From assembly GCF_020860125.1 (NCBI RefSeq), contig NZ_JAJBUX010000016.1, forward strand, positions 1-54,590: a stretch of DNA of 54,590 nt, read 5' to 3'. Position numbers and translations under genes: made by a program. Origin of the DNA: Cloacibacillus sp. GTDB lineage: Bacteria > Synergistota > Synergistia > Synergistales > Synergistaceae. The notes under the pieces were generated by a model. That model searched no databases. It saw only the letters and a list, made by a program, of their open reading frames with translations, and was not told the DNA's origin. This document shows positions 7,561-15,458 of this stretch, one piece after another. How positions within the stretch are numbered: position 1 is the first letter of the stretch; each line of letters begins with the position of its first letter.

Positions 7561-8820
7561 TTATATCTCCTGTATGACAGCGCCGTTCTGAACGCTTATC
7601 TTTCCGTATCTTATGACCGTGTCCACCGGGTTTTCTCCAAGACGATAGGCGATATCTTCGTAGGTCGGGATATCAAGAATTAAAATATCGGCCTGTTTGC
7701 CCGCCTCTATGGAACCTATACGGTCCTCCCGTTTCAGCGCGCAGGCGCCTCCGTAAGTGGCGGCGCGCAGGGCACGGGCCGGCGGCATCCCGTGCTGTCT
7801 GCAGGCGAGAGAGATTATGAAGGGCATTGAAGTACACCAGCATCCGGGACAGCAGTTGGTAGCCATCCCAAGCTCAAGCCCCGCCTCAAACATCGGACGC
7901 GGATTAAAAAAGAGCGGATGATTCACGGCAAAATCTATCCTCGGAAGGACGACGCCGGTAACCCCGCTTTCGGCAAGCTTCTCCAGTGCCGATATCGGAG
8001 TATAGTTAAGATGGTCCGCGGAATACATCTTCATCTCGGCGGCAAGGTCCTCGCCGCCGACATACGAATAGGCTCCCGCATGTATCTTAGGCTCCATTCC
8101 GTGTTCGCGTCCCGCCTCAAGTATCTTCCGGCACTCTTCTTTTTCATAATGCCCGGAATCGCACCAGATATCGCAGGCCTCGGCCAGCCCGCTTCTCCCG
8201 ACCTCCGGGATCATCTCTTTAATGAGCATATCCATGTACGCCTCTTTCGTCATATCGGGAGCCCAGCCGTGCGCGCCGAGAAATGTCGAAGATATATCTA
8301 CCGGTAATTTTTCCGCGAGTATGCGGTTTATCTTAAGCTGGCGCATCTCCCCCTCGGTATTAAGGCTGTAGCCGCTCTTGCTCTCAAGCGTCGTCGTGCC
8401 GCTCAATATCATCCGGCGCACCCGCTCTGCGGACTGTTCGTAAAGCTCTTCCATCGGTAGGTCTCGTGTCGCGGACAATGTCACCATGATCCCCATCGGC
8501 ACTCCCCGGCGTTTCAGCTCGTCAAGGTCGTCGGTCTCCAATCTGGCGCAATACTCCTCCACGCGCGTTCCTCCGAATACCACATGGGTGTGACAGTCGA
8601 CGAAACCAGGCGTGACGACTTTGCCGGAGGCGTCGATGACCCTCGTCGCCGCGTCGATCAGCGGCGCGATCTCGCTCCGGCTGCCGACGGCCGTTATCTT
8701 ACCCTCGCCTATCGCCACGGAACCGTTTTTGATAAGCCCTATATGGTCCGCGGCATCTTTTTCACAGGTCAGTATCTGAGCGGCGTTTTCAATGACTATA
8801 TCCGCTGCCTTTTTCTTCAA
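7561..8820 (-). CDS. hutI: Imidazolonepropionase
   Basis: A 419-residue amidohydrolase-superfamily enzyme that opens 4-imidazolone-5-propionate to N-formimidoyl-L-glutamate. The metal-binding HTH motif sits in PGFVDCHTHVVFGGTR (His77 and His79). Family segments KSGYSLNTEGEMRQLK, HAGAYSYVGG and ATNCCPGCWCTSMPF follow, and the last is Cys-rich where many relatives read SDFNPGS. The C-terminus carries the usual Ile-Gly-Ser-Ile-Glu-Ala-Gly-Lys-Gln-Ala-Asp segment. The start is TTG at 8820, eight bases after GGAGG. It lies between hutU and fchA copy 2 on the same strand. Confidence 0.96.
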   Translation of the reverse strand: MKKKAADIVIENAAQILTCEKDAADHIGLIKNGSVAIGEGKITAVGSRSEIAPLIDAATRVIDASGKVVTPGFVDCHTHVVFGGTRVEEYCARLETDDLDELKRRGVPMGIMVTLSATRDLPMEELYEQSAERVRRMILSGTTTLESKSGYSLNTEGEMRQLKINRILAEKLPVDISSTFLGAHGWAPDMTKEAYMDMLIKEMIPEVGRSGLAEACDIWCDSGHYEKEECRKILEAGREHGMEPKIHAGAYSYVGGEDLAAEMKMYSADHLNYTPISALEKLAESGVTGVVLPRIDFAVNHPLFFNPRPMFEAGLELGMATNCCPGCWCTSMPFIISLACRQHGMPPARALRAATYGGACALKREDRIGSIEAGKQADILILDIPTYEDIAYRLGENPVDTVIRYGKISVQNGAVIQEI

Positions 8821-8849
8821 TTGGACCGCCTCCGTTCAAATCAAAGCCA

Positions 8850-8872
8850 GGGGAGCCGAAAAATGGCTCCCC
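8850..8872 (-). terminator. Intercistronic hairpin between hutU and hutI
   Basis: GGGGAGCC (8850-8857) pairs with GGCTCCCC (8865-8872) over a 7-base loop. Downstream on the minus strand there is only a broken U-run (GGCTTTGATTTG). It may be a weak terminator or an mRNA-stabilising hairpin that tunes hutU against the downstream hut genes. Confidence 0.55.
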
Positions 8873-8931
8873 CGCACTTTATCTTTCAGTTCACGCAGAT
8901 TACGTGAGCAGCCAAACCGCACAGGTTCCGC

Positions 8932-10650
8932 TTATAGTTTATCGCTTCCGTCGGGGCCGAAGGTGACCTTGTCGGCCGGCTGCCACCAAAGGGGAACTTT
9001 GATTCCCTCCTTTGTGAGCTTGCCTTTGCCGTTCGCGACATCCTTCGCGGAGTCGTAACCGGCCTGGGCATGACGGATAACGCCGATTCCTGAGTCCACC
9101 GTCATTGCCACTTCAAGACGGATATCGGCGTCGGCGGTGCCGTCCGCGATCTGGGTAACGCCGGTGTGTACGGCTTCACCCATTGAGTAGTTGGCCTGAA
9201 TGGCTATGAGGTCGCACATGCCGCAGGCGTTGAGCAGACCGTTGAGCATCGGCCAGTCGGAGATGAGGTCGCCGCCGTCCGGCATACGCTCGGATTCAAA
9301 TGTCGGGTTGACGATCGAACCGGAGTCAAGGTTGTCGCGGGAGAAGGCCACGGGGCCCTTTATCTCACCCTTCTTAATCAGGTCGTTGACCGCGAGCGCG
9401 AACTTCTTTCTCTGGCCGAACCCCATGTAGCAGATACGGGCCGGCAGCGCCTCGATCGGAAGATGCTTGCTTGCGAGCGGAATCCAGCGACCGACGATCG
9501 GGTCGTCTCCGAAGAGCTCCATCGCCAGTTCGTCGGTTCTCTTGAGGTCCGCGGGATCGCCGGAGATGCAGGTCCAGCGGAAGGGGCCGCGGCCTTCGCA
9601 GAAGAGCGGACGTATATAGTCGGCGACAAAGGCCGGCAGTCTCATCGCCTCGGCTTCGGGGAATCCGGCGTCGCGGCACTCTTTACGGATGCTTGTGCCA
9701 TATTCAAAGGTGGGAACGCCCTTATCGAGGTATTTAAGCATCACCGCGAGCTGGCGCTTCATTGTCGCGCGGGCCAGTTCGAGATATTTATCCATATCGG
9801 TGTTACGGAGCTCTCTCGCCTGCTCCGGCGTATATCCTGAGGGGATATATGACACCGGGTCGTGACAGGGGCACATCTCCGTCACCACGTCGGGCATGAA
9901 TCCCTTATCAAAAGCCTCTTCAAAGAGGTCCGCAGCGTTGCCGACGACTCCGAATGAATGCGGCGTCTTTTCCGCAACACACTTCTTAGCCTTTTCGATG
10001 GCCTCGTCAAGCGAGCCCACGATCTCGTCGAGATAGTTCTTCGCGACGCGGCGCTCGAGCGTCTCAATGTCGGCGTCGATAACGATCGCCACACCGCCGT
10101 GCATCTTCATCGCCCAGGTCTGGTTTCCGCCCATTCCGCCGGCTCCCGCGGTGAGGAGTATGCGGTTTTCCATGCTGCCGTCATAGTGCTTGATACCGAC
10201 CGCGGCGAGCGTTTCGAAAGTTCCTTCGATGACACCCTGCGTTCCGATGTACTCCCAGGGAGCCGCCGTATACTGCGCAAAGATTGTAAGGTTTTTAGCT
10301 TCGAGGTCATAGAAAGTCTCCCATGACGGACGCATAAAGTTTGTCGTCGCCATCACGACCACGGGGGCATATTTGTGAGTCTTGAATACCGCTACCGGCA
10401 TACCTGACTGTACGACCAGGGTCTCGTCGTCTTCAAGTTCTTTAAGGCTCTTGACAATCGCGTGGTACGACTCCCAGTTGCGCGCGCATTTGCCGTTGCC
10501 GCCGTAGATTATCAGTTTTTCCGGGTGCTCCGCGTTCTCCATATTGTTTTCTAGCATGCGGAGGATCGTCTCCTGACGCCACCCCTTGCATCTCAGTGTA
10601 TTCCCGCGCTGTGCCTTTACCTCGTAGAGTATCTGTGCGTTGCCTGCCAT
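8932..10650 (-). CDS. hutU: Urocanate hydratase (divergent)
   Basis: A 572-residue NAD-dependent urocanase, converting urocanate to 4-imidazolone-5-propionate. The N-terminal start (QILYEVKAQRGNTLRCKGW), the dinucleotide-site segment LLTAGAGGMGGNQ and PFRWTCISGDP are typical. The catalytic Cys is at residue 407 in LPARICYMGFG. However, the Gly-rich segment that in classical urocanases reads roughly HHGGGVGMGYSQHAG is here AIQANYSMGEAVHTG. Spacing from AAAGGAG favours ATG at 10650 over 10659. The gene is transcribed divergently from the YjiH-type permease. Family is certain; the altered loop is worth testing. Confidence 0.93.
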   Translation of the reverse strand: MAGNAQILYEVKAQRGNTLRCKGWRQETILRMLENNMENAEHPEKLIIYGGNGKCARNWESYHAIVKSLKELEDDETLVVQSGMPVAVFKTHKYAPVVVMATTNFMRPSWETFYDLEAKNLTIFAQYTAAPWEYIGTQGVIEGTFETLAAVGIKHYDGSMENRILLTAGAGGMGGNQTWAMKMHGGVAIVIDADIETLERRVAKNYLDEIVGSLDEAIEKAKKCVAEKTPHSFGVVGNAADLFEEAFDKGFMPDVVTEMCPCHDPVSYIPSGYTPEQARELRNTDMDKYLELARATMKRQLAVMLKYLDKGVPTFEYGTSIRKECRDAGFPEAEAMRLPAFVADYIRPLFCEGRGPFRWTCISGDPADLKRTDELAMELFGDDPIVGRWIPLASKHLPIEALPARICYMGFGQRKKFALAVNDLIKKGEIKGPVAFSRDNLDSGSIVNPTFESERMPDGGDLISDWPMLNGLLNACGMCDLIAIQANYSMGEAVHTGVTQIADGTADADIRLEVAMTVDSGIGVIRHAQAGYDSAKDVANGKGKLTKEGIKVPLWWQPADKVTFGPDGSDKL

Positions 10651-10874
10651 TAAGAACATCTCCTTTGTGTTATTAATTGCCTTGCGGCACGTTTTTCTTA
10701 ACTTGACAGGTTAATGGTAAAACAACGCTATCAAAGAATCGTCAGGTCAAAAAATTTTTTCCCTACCGTTATTGATGGAGGGGCAGAACGTTTTGATAAA
10801 AAATTAATGGTAGATATCTATATTTTTGATATTGAGAAATTATTCAAATAACTTAATTAAGGAAGGGAACAACA
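10651..10874. promoter_or_regulatory. Divergent hutU / yjiH promoter region with repeated TTTGAT motifs
   Basis: This 224-base AT-rich spacer must drive hutU leftwards and the permease rightwards. TTTGATA occurs at 10792-10798 and 10825-10831, and its complement TATCAAA at 10729-10735. TTAATGGTA occurs twice (10711-10719 and 10804-10812). Both words recur in the hutH/yuiF spacer, suggesting binding sites for a common regulator. TTGATA may alternatively act as a -35 hexamer. Confidence 0.5.
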
Positions 10875-12173
10875 ATGACAAAACAGCTGCAGTACAGCCC
10901 GCTCAAGTTTTTGTTTTTCAGCGCAATCGGAATATTCATGTTTTTCATCCCGATAACATTCATGGGAAAAAACAGTATTCCCATCGACCATGTGATAACT
11001 TTGATAAGAAAAATACCGCACCTGGGGTCTCTCTATGTGGTCATCGTCACCATCTGGGGGGTCGCTCGCGCGGTGCGGCTGAAAAAATACGCCTCTTCGT
11101 TCACAGACGCGTTTTTCTTCGTAACAAACCTCATCGGCACGGCATTCTGCGCGATGGTCTATTTTAATATCGGACCGGAATGGTTCTTAGACAAAAATAT
11201 CGCGCCATATATATTCAACGCCGTGGCGGTATCCGTTACGATGCTGATACCGATAGGCTCAATATTTCTCGCCTTTCTCGTCAATTACGGCCTTATGGAG
11301 TGTGTCGGAGAGCTGATGGTCCCGGTCATGCGCCCAATATTCCACACGCCGGGCAGAGCCGCGATAGACACCGTCGCCTCTTTCGTAGGCAGTTATTCGG
11401 TCGGGCTCATCATCACAAACAATGTTTACAGAAAGGGCGGCTATACCGCGCGTGAGGCGGCCATCATCGGAACCGGTTTTTCCACGGTATCCGCGACATT
11501 TATGATAATCGTCGCCAAGACACTCGGGATCATCGAGCACTGGAACATATATTTCTGGGTTACTCTGGTCGTCTGCTTTACCGTAACGGCAATCACCCTT
11601 CGCATTCCGCCGCTCTCCCGCGTGCCTGATACATTTTATCCCGGCGCGGTACCGGAGGGAGATATCATAGAGGAGAGCGGCGGCCGTTTCGAGCGCGCGT
11701 GGAAGATCGGGGTAAGAACGGGAGCGACCGCCCCGGGACTTTATGAGATCGCAAAAGACAACTTCACCTACGGCATCGTGATGGCCTCGGGAGTGGGCGC
11801 CGCGATAATGTTTTTCGGCGTGAGTGCGCTTCTCATCTCAAAATATACGACGCTCTTCGACTACACCGCCTGGATATACTATCCATTCTTTAAGGTCCTT
11901 GGAATGCCTGACGCCATGCTGGCCGCCAAGGCCGCGTCGACGTCGATCGCGGACATGTTCCTGCCCGCGATATTATGCAGGGATTCCGCTTTGACAACGC
12001 GCTTCGTCGTCGCCGTCATCTGTATCTCGGAGGTGCTCTTCTTTTCCGGAATGCTGCCCTGCCTCACGGGAACGGATATTCCGCTGAAGATGCGGGAAAT
12101 TTTCATCATCTGGTTTGAGCGTGTGGTATTTTCAATACTGATCGCAACGCCAATCGTATATATACTCTTCTAA
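10875..12173 (+). CDS. YjiH-family membrane protein, candidate histidine/urocanate permease
   Basis: A 432-residue polytopic membrane protein with about ten hydrophobic segments. It resembles YjiH-type proteins with a nucleoside-recognition (Gate) domain. The core region GRAAIDTVASFVGSYSVGLIITNNVYRKGGYTAREAAIIGTGFSTVS has the Gate-like Gly/Ser-rich pattern. Transport function is inferred for the family, and substrates are poorly known. Its divergent placement beside hutU and shared upstream motifs with hutH/yuiF point to uptake of histidine, urocanate or a related imidazole. The ATG follows AAGGAAGGG. A hairpin terminator follows the stop. Confidence 0.75.
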   Translation: MTKQLQYSPLKFLFFSAIGIFMFFIPITFMGKNSIPIDHVITLIRKIPHLGSLYVVIVTIWGVARAVRLKKYASSFTDAFFFVTNLIGTAFCAMVYFNIGPEWFLDKNIAPYIFNAVAVSVTMLIPIGSIFLAFLVNYGLMECVGELMVPVMRPIFHTPGRAAIDTVASFVGSYSVGLIITNNVYRKGGYTAREAAIIGTGFSTVSATFMIIVAKTLGIIEHWNIYFWVTLVVCFTVTAITLRIPPLSRVPDTFYPGAVPEGDIIEESGGRFERAWKIGVRTGATAPGLYEIAKDNFTYGIVMASGVGAAIMFFGVSALLISKYTTLFDYTAWIYYPFFKVLGMPDAMLAAKAASTSIADMFLPAILCRDSALTTRFVVAVICISEVLFFSGMLPCLTGTDIPLKMREIFIIWFERVVFSILIATPIVYILF

Positions 12174-12188
12174 AGAGGGCAGACAAAG

Positions 12189-12217
12189 ACATCCACCCCC
12201 GGTCGGAGGGTGGATGT
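12189..12217. terminator. Hairpin between converging yjiH and regulator genes
   Basis: ACATCCACCC (12189-12198) pairs perfectly with GGGTGGATGT (12208-12217) over a 9-base loop. The T-rich stretch downstream is short on both strands (TTTCGTTT and CTTTGTC), so it is a likely but not strong bidirectional terminator. Confidence 0.65.
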
Positions 12218-12272
12218 TTCGTTTAGCCTTGCCTTATTGTCAAGCTCCCGCCAGCCGCAGGCGCATTCAAAA

Positions 12273-15200
12273 TCAGAGGCCGAAGCGCTCCCGCAGCATT
12301 CTCACCCGATGCGGGACAGGGATCTTCGCGTAAATAGAGACGGCCTCTTCGGCGTACTCCTTCGAAGATTTTTTAAGTATTTTATTGAACTGCGGCGGCA
12401 GGCCGCCCTCCTCCAGCATTTTCGCAAGATAGGCCTTGGCCATCGCGTGAACCGATATCCATGAATGCTTTCTTATCGGCGCGGAGAGCAGCTCACCTAT
12501 CTCAAGCGAACGATAGGCGTCTTCATAACGTTTCTGCTCGGCATCCGCGATCGACTTCAGGCTGTAGAGTATGGAGCCGCAGCGCCCGCCCTGACAGCGT
12601 TCAAAGACCTTCGTGCCACGGTAGATATTCTCGAACATCATCTCCATGTCCCCAAGGTCAAAGGCGACATCCGCAAGATGGGCACGGAAATGGCTGCTGC
12701 CCCAGAAAAGCCCCTTCTCTTCGCAGACACTTATACAGTGGTTGAAATGCTCCACCGCCTTCGCGAAATCACCCTGCCAGTGATAATTCTCTCCGATGTA
12801 GCACTCCGCCGCCAGCATGCTGAGCGTATAATTCTTGCCCAGCAGCGCCTGTTCCTCAAATATGGCGATCGAGCGGCGCAGCACCTTTTCCGATTTTTCA
12901 TAATCCCCCATAATTTGGAAGGCGACGCCGATATAGCGCAGCGCGATACCCATATACTTCTCCCGTTCATCGTCGCGTGCCGCGTTAAGCATCTCCCGCG
13001 CCGTGCGCATCAGAGGCTCCGCGTTGTCCGTCTGTAGGAAATAATGCCCCATATTCGAAAGGGAATGGATGTATATCGTAGAGAAAGAATGTTCGCGCGC
13101 TATCTTCATCGCGCGGTTCAGGAGAACCCTGCCACGGTCATATTCTCCCCAGCAGATCAGGTACCCCCCGCACAGCTCCAGATAAGAGGCCTCCATCCGC
13201 AGTACCTCTTTCTCGTTATCGGCCCGCATATTATTTCTGATATCAGCCAGCAGGGCACTCATATCGTCCATTTTCTTCTCCGTATCCGAGCGGTCGTTAT
13301 ACGGGTGCGTACAGGAATAGAGCACATCGTCCTGGATGAGCGGAAAAAGGTCGTGGTTGAGGGTTATATCGAATATCATCTCGCGCAGATGCTGATTCAG
13401 GACATTCTCCGGCAGTCCTGCCTTAGTATAGTGGTAACAAAGCATCGAACTGAGCGCGGGGTCCCATTTCCTTGGTGAATACTGCCCGTTAAGCGTGTCC
13501 GCGACCTTTTTATGGTACTCGCTGAGTTTGAAGCCGGGAATTGCATCGTACACGCAGCTCCTTAGCTTGGCGTGGCTGAAATCGACGTGCACGCCAAAGT
13601 CTATCGTCTTTATCTCTTTGATCAGCATCTTGCGCAGAAGCTCTTCCGCCACCGCGGAGACTTCCTGGGGCGGTTCCCCCATTACTTTGGCAATCAACGA
13701 AATGCTGGCGCCGTTTGTAAATACAGACAGCACACGCAGAAATTCCCTCTGCTTTTCCGATATCTCGCCAAATCTGGCGAGCATGACGCCGCCCAGACCG
13801 CTGACGGTAAATTCCGCCTTTGAATTCGCCCTGAGCAGCTTTACCATCTCAGCTACCAGCAGCGGCATGCCCTCTGTCTCGTTATAGAAATAGTCTTTAT
13901 CTTTTGATTCCAACAGCTCTTTATCAAGAAAATGGCTGCAAAAAGAGGCCGTTTCCGAGCGGTCGAACGGTTTGAGGGGAATATGAAGAAAATTGATCGC
14001 TCCAGCATCCTTAAGCCGCGTAAGCGTGCGCATTATGTAATCGCTCTTTTCCGGACGGCTTGTAATAAATATCGTGGCCGGTACGGAGAGGTTTTCGATA
14101 AACACTTCGAGCATATGGATAGACTGTTTGTCAAACCAATGCATATCCTCCAGGACGATAACGGGACGCCGGCCGCCGGCGGCACGGCAGACAAGGCGGC
14201 TGACGGCCCTTCCGATGATTATGGGGGTCCGCTCCAAAACAACGACGGAATCAGCGTTATAAGCTATCCGCCTGCCACTCATAAAATTGGGAAAAACCCC
14301 GGCAAGCAGCGAAAAATTTACCCCGCTGTCCTCCGACGATTCCTCCGTACAATACAGCGCCGCCTGCGATACGAGGTTATTCCATGACGAATATGGATAG
14401 TCCAGCCCCGCCTCGTAGGATCTCGTCGACAATATTATATGGCTCTCGCCGTCGAAAAACGACAACACCTTGTGGAGCAGCGACGTTTTGCCGATCCCCG
14501 CCTCGCCGTCTAAAAAAACCGCCACGGTGCCGTCGTTATTCTCCAGCCGTTCAAAGATCAGCGACTGTTCCCTCATTCTGCCGACAAAGAACGAATCCGG
14601 TGAAACATCTCCCATCCCGCCGTCATGCGTATCCAAAACTATCATGCGCTTAAAATATTCTTCCGCCCGTGCCGAGGGTGTGAGCGAAAGCTCTTCGGAG
14701 AGACGGCGCTTATACTCGCGGAAGAGAGTGCTTGCCTTTGCCGCCCCGCGTCTTTTGAAATAGAGATCCATAAGCTCCAGCGTGGAATCCTCGTCAAAGG
14801 GGTCGGCCGCGATGAGCATCTCAAGCGAGCTCTCAAGATTATCCTCATCCTGCGAATCATAACAGGCGGTAATGCGTATTTTCAGCTTTTCTGTCACGCG
14901 TGTCTTGAACTGCGATTTGGCGATGAGAAGCCAGTTGCCGAAATCAGCGCATTCGGGAATATCAAACCCCTTGAGCAGTTCGTCGGAAAGACACTGCGGC
15001 AGAGGCGCATCTACGTCACTTATTCTGTCTATGAGATCCAGGTCACAGGAGAAACCGGCCGCCGATACATAGCGGCGGTCGGCAATTATCGAATCTTTGG
15101 GGAAATATTGTTTCAGCAGATACAGAGCGTTTCTAAAATTATTGTAGGCCGAATTTTCGTCCTTCGTACCCCAAAAGATGGAGGCCAGCTTTTCACGGCT

Positions 15201-15320
15201 GGCGCGCCCCTCTATGGCAAGATAATAGACTATAGCCTCGGCTTTTTTGAGGGGGAGACGAAGCGCTTCTCCATTGATCTCTATTGACGGCGTACCTATT
15301 ACCTTCACTTTTACATTCAT
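12273..15320 (-). CDS. BTAD / AAA ATPase / TPR transcriptional activator
   Basis: A 1015-residue regulator of the SARP/MalT-like giant type. Residues about 1-90 form an OmpR-like winged helix (VKVIGTPSIEINGEALRLPLKK). About 95-230 is a bacterial transcriptional activator domain. About 245-600 is a STAND/AAA ATPase with P-loop GEAGIGKT (272-279) and Walker B VIVLEDMHW (about 387-395). The remainder is tetratricopeptide-like repeats, with no C-terminal LuxR helix-turn-helix. An upstream Met at 15386 would extend it by 22 unlikely residues; the ATG at 15320 after AAGGATGGGGAG is chosen. Lying between hutU and hutH, it may control histidine catabolism. The ligand is unknown. Confidence 0.88.
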   Translation of the reverse strand: MNVKVKVIGTPSIEINGEALRLPLKKAEAIVYYLAIEGRASREKLASIFWGTKDENSAYNNFRNALYLLKQYFPKDSIIADRRYVSAAGFSCDLDLIDRISDVDAPLPQCLSDELLKGFDIPECADFGNWLLIAKSQFKTRVTEKLKIRITACYDSQDEDNLESSLEMLIAADPFDEDSTLELMDLYFKRRGAAKASTLFREYKRRLSEELSLTPSARAEEYFKRMIVLDTHDGGMGDVSPDSFFVGRMREQSLIFERLENNDGTVAVFLDGEAGIGKTSLLHKVLSFFDGESHIILSTRSYEAGLDYPYSSWNNLVSQAALYCTEESSEDSGVNFSLLAGVFPNFMSGRRIAYNADSVVVLERTPIIIGRAVSRLVCRAAGGRRPVIVLEDMHWFDKQSIHMLEVFIENLSVPATIFITSRPEKSDYIMRTLTRLKDAGAINFLHIPLKPFDRSETASFCSHFLDKELLESKDKDYFYNETEGMPLLVAEMVKLLRANSKAEFTVSGLGGVMLARFGEISEKQREFLRVLSVFTNGASISLIAKVMGEPPQEVSAVAEELLRKMLIKEIKTIDFGVHVDFSHAKLRSCVYDAIPGFKLSEYHKKVADTLNGQYSPRKWDPALSSMLCYHYTKAGLPENVLNQHLREMIFDITLNHDLFPLIQDDVLYSCTHPYNDRSDTEKKMDDMSALLADIRNNMRADNEKEVLRMEASYLELCGGYLICWGEYDRGRVLLNRAMKIAREHSFSTIYIHSLSNMGHYFLQTDNAEPLMRTAREMLNAARDDEREKYMGIALRYIGVAFQIMGDYEKSEKVLRRSIAIFEEQALLGKNYTLSMLAAECYIGENYHWQGDFAKAVEHFNHCISVCEEKGLFWGSSHFRAHLADVAFDLGDMEMMFENIYRGTKVFERCQGGRCGSILYSLKSIADAEQKRYEDAYRSLEIGELLSAPIRKHSWISVHAMAKAYLAKMLEEGGLPPQFNKILKKSSKEYAEEAVSIYAKIPVPHRVRMLRERFGL

Positions 15321-15349
15321 TTCTCCCCATCCTTTTCTCCAAAATAAAA

Positions 15350-15407
15350 ATACAGGGAGAGCTGTCTGCAATATTCTGTTTTGCAAATCCAGGCGCTCTC
15401 CCTGTAT
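15350..15407 (-). terminator. Rho-independent terminator of hutH
   Basis: Perfect 13-base arms (15350-15362 and 15395-15407, core CAGGGAGAGC/GCTCTCCCTG) enclose a loop with a further small TGCAA/TTGCA stem. On the minus strand it is followed by TTTTTATTTT. It separates hutH from the downstream regulator gene, whose ATG is 30 bases further on, so the regulator may depend on read-through. Confidence 0.8.
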
Positions 15408-15458
15408 ATATTATTTTAATACATATACCGCTATCGCCATACCGGCGGTTACAAGATG

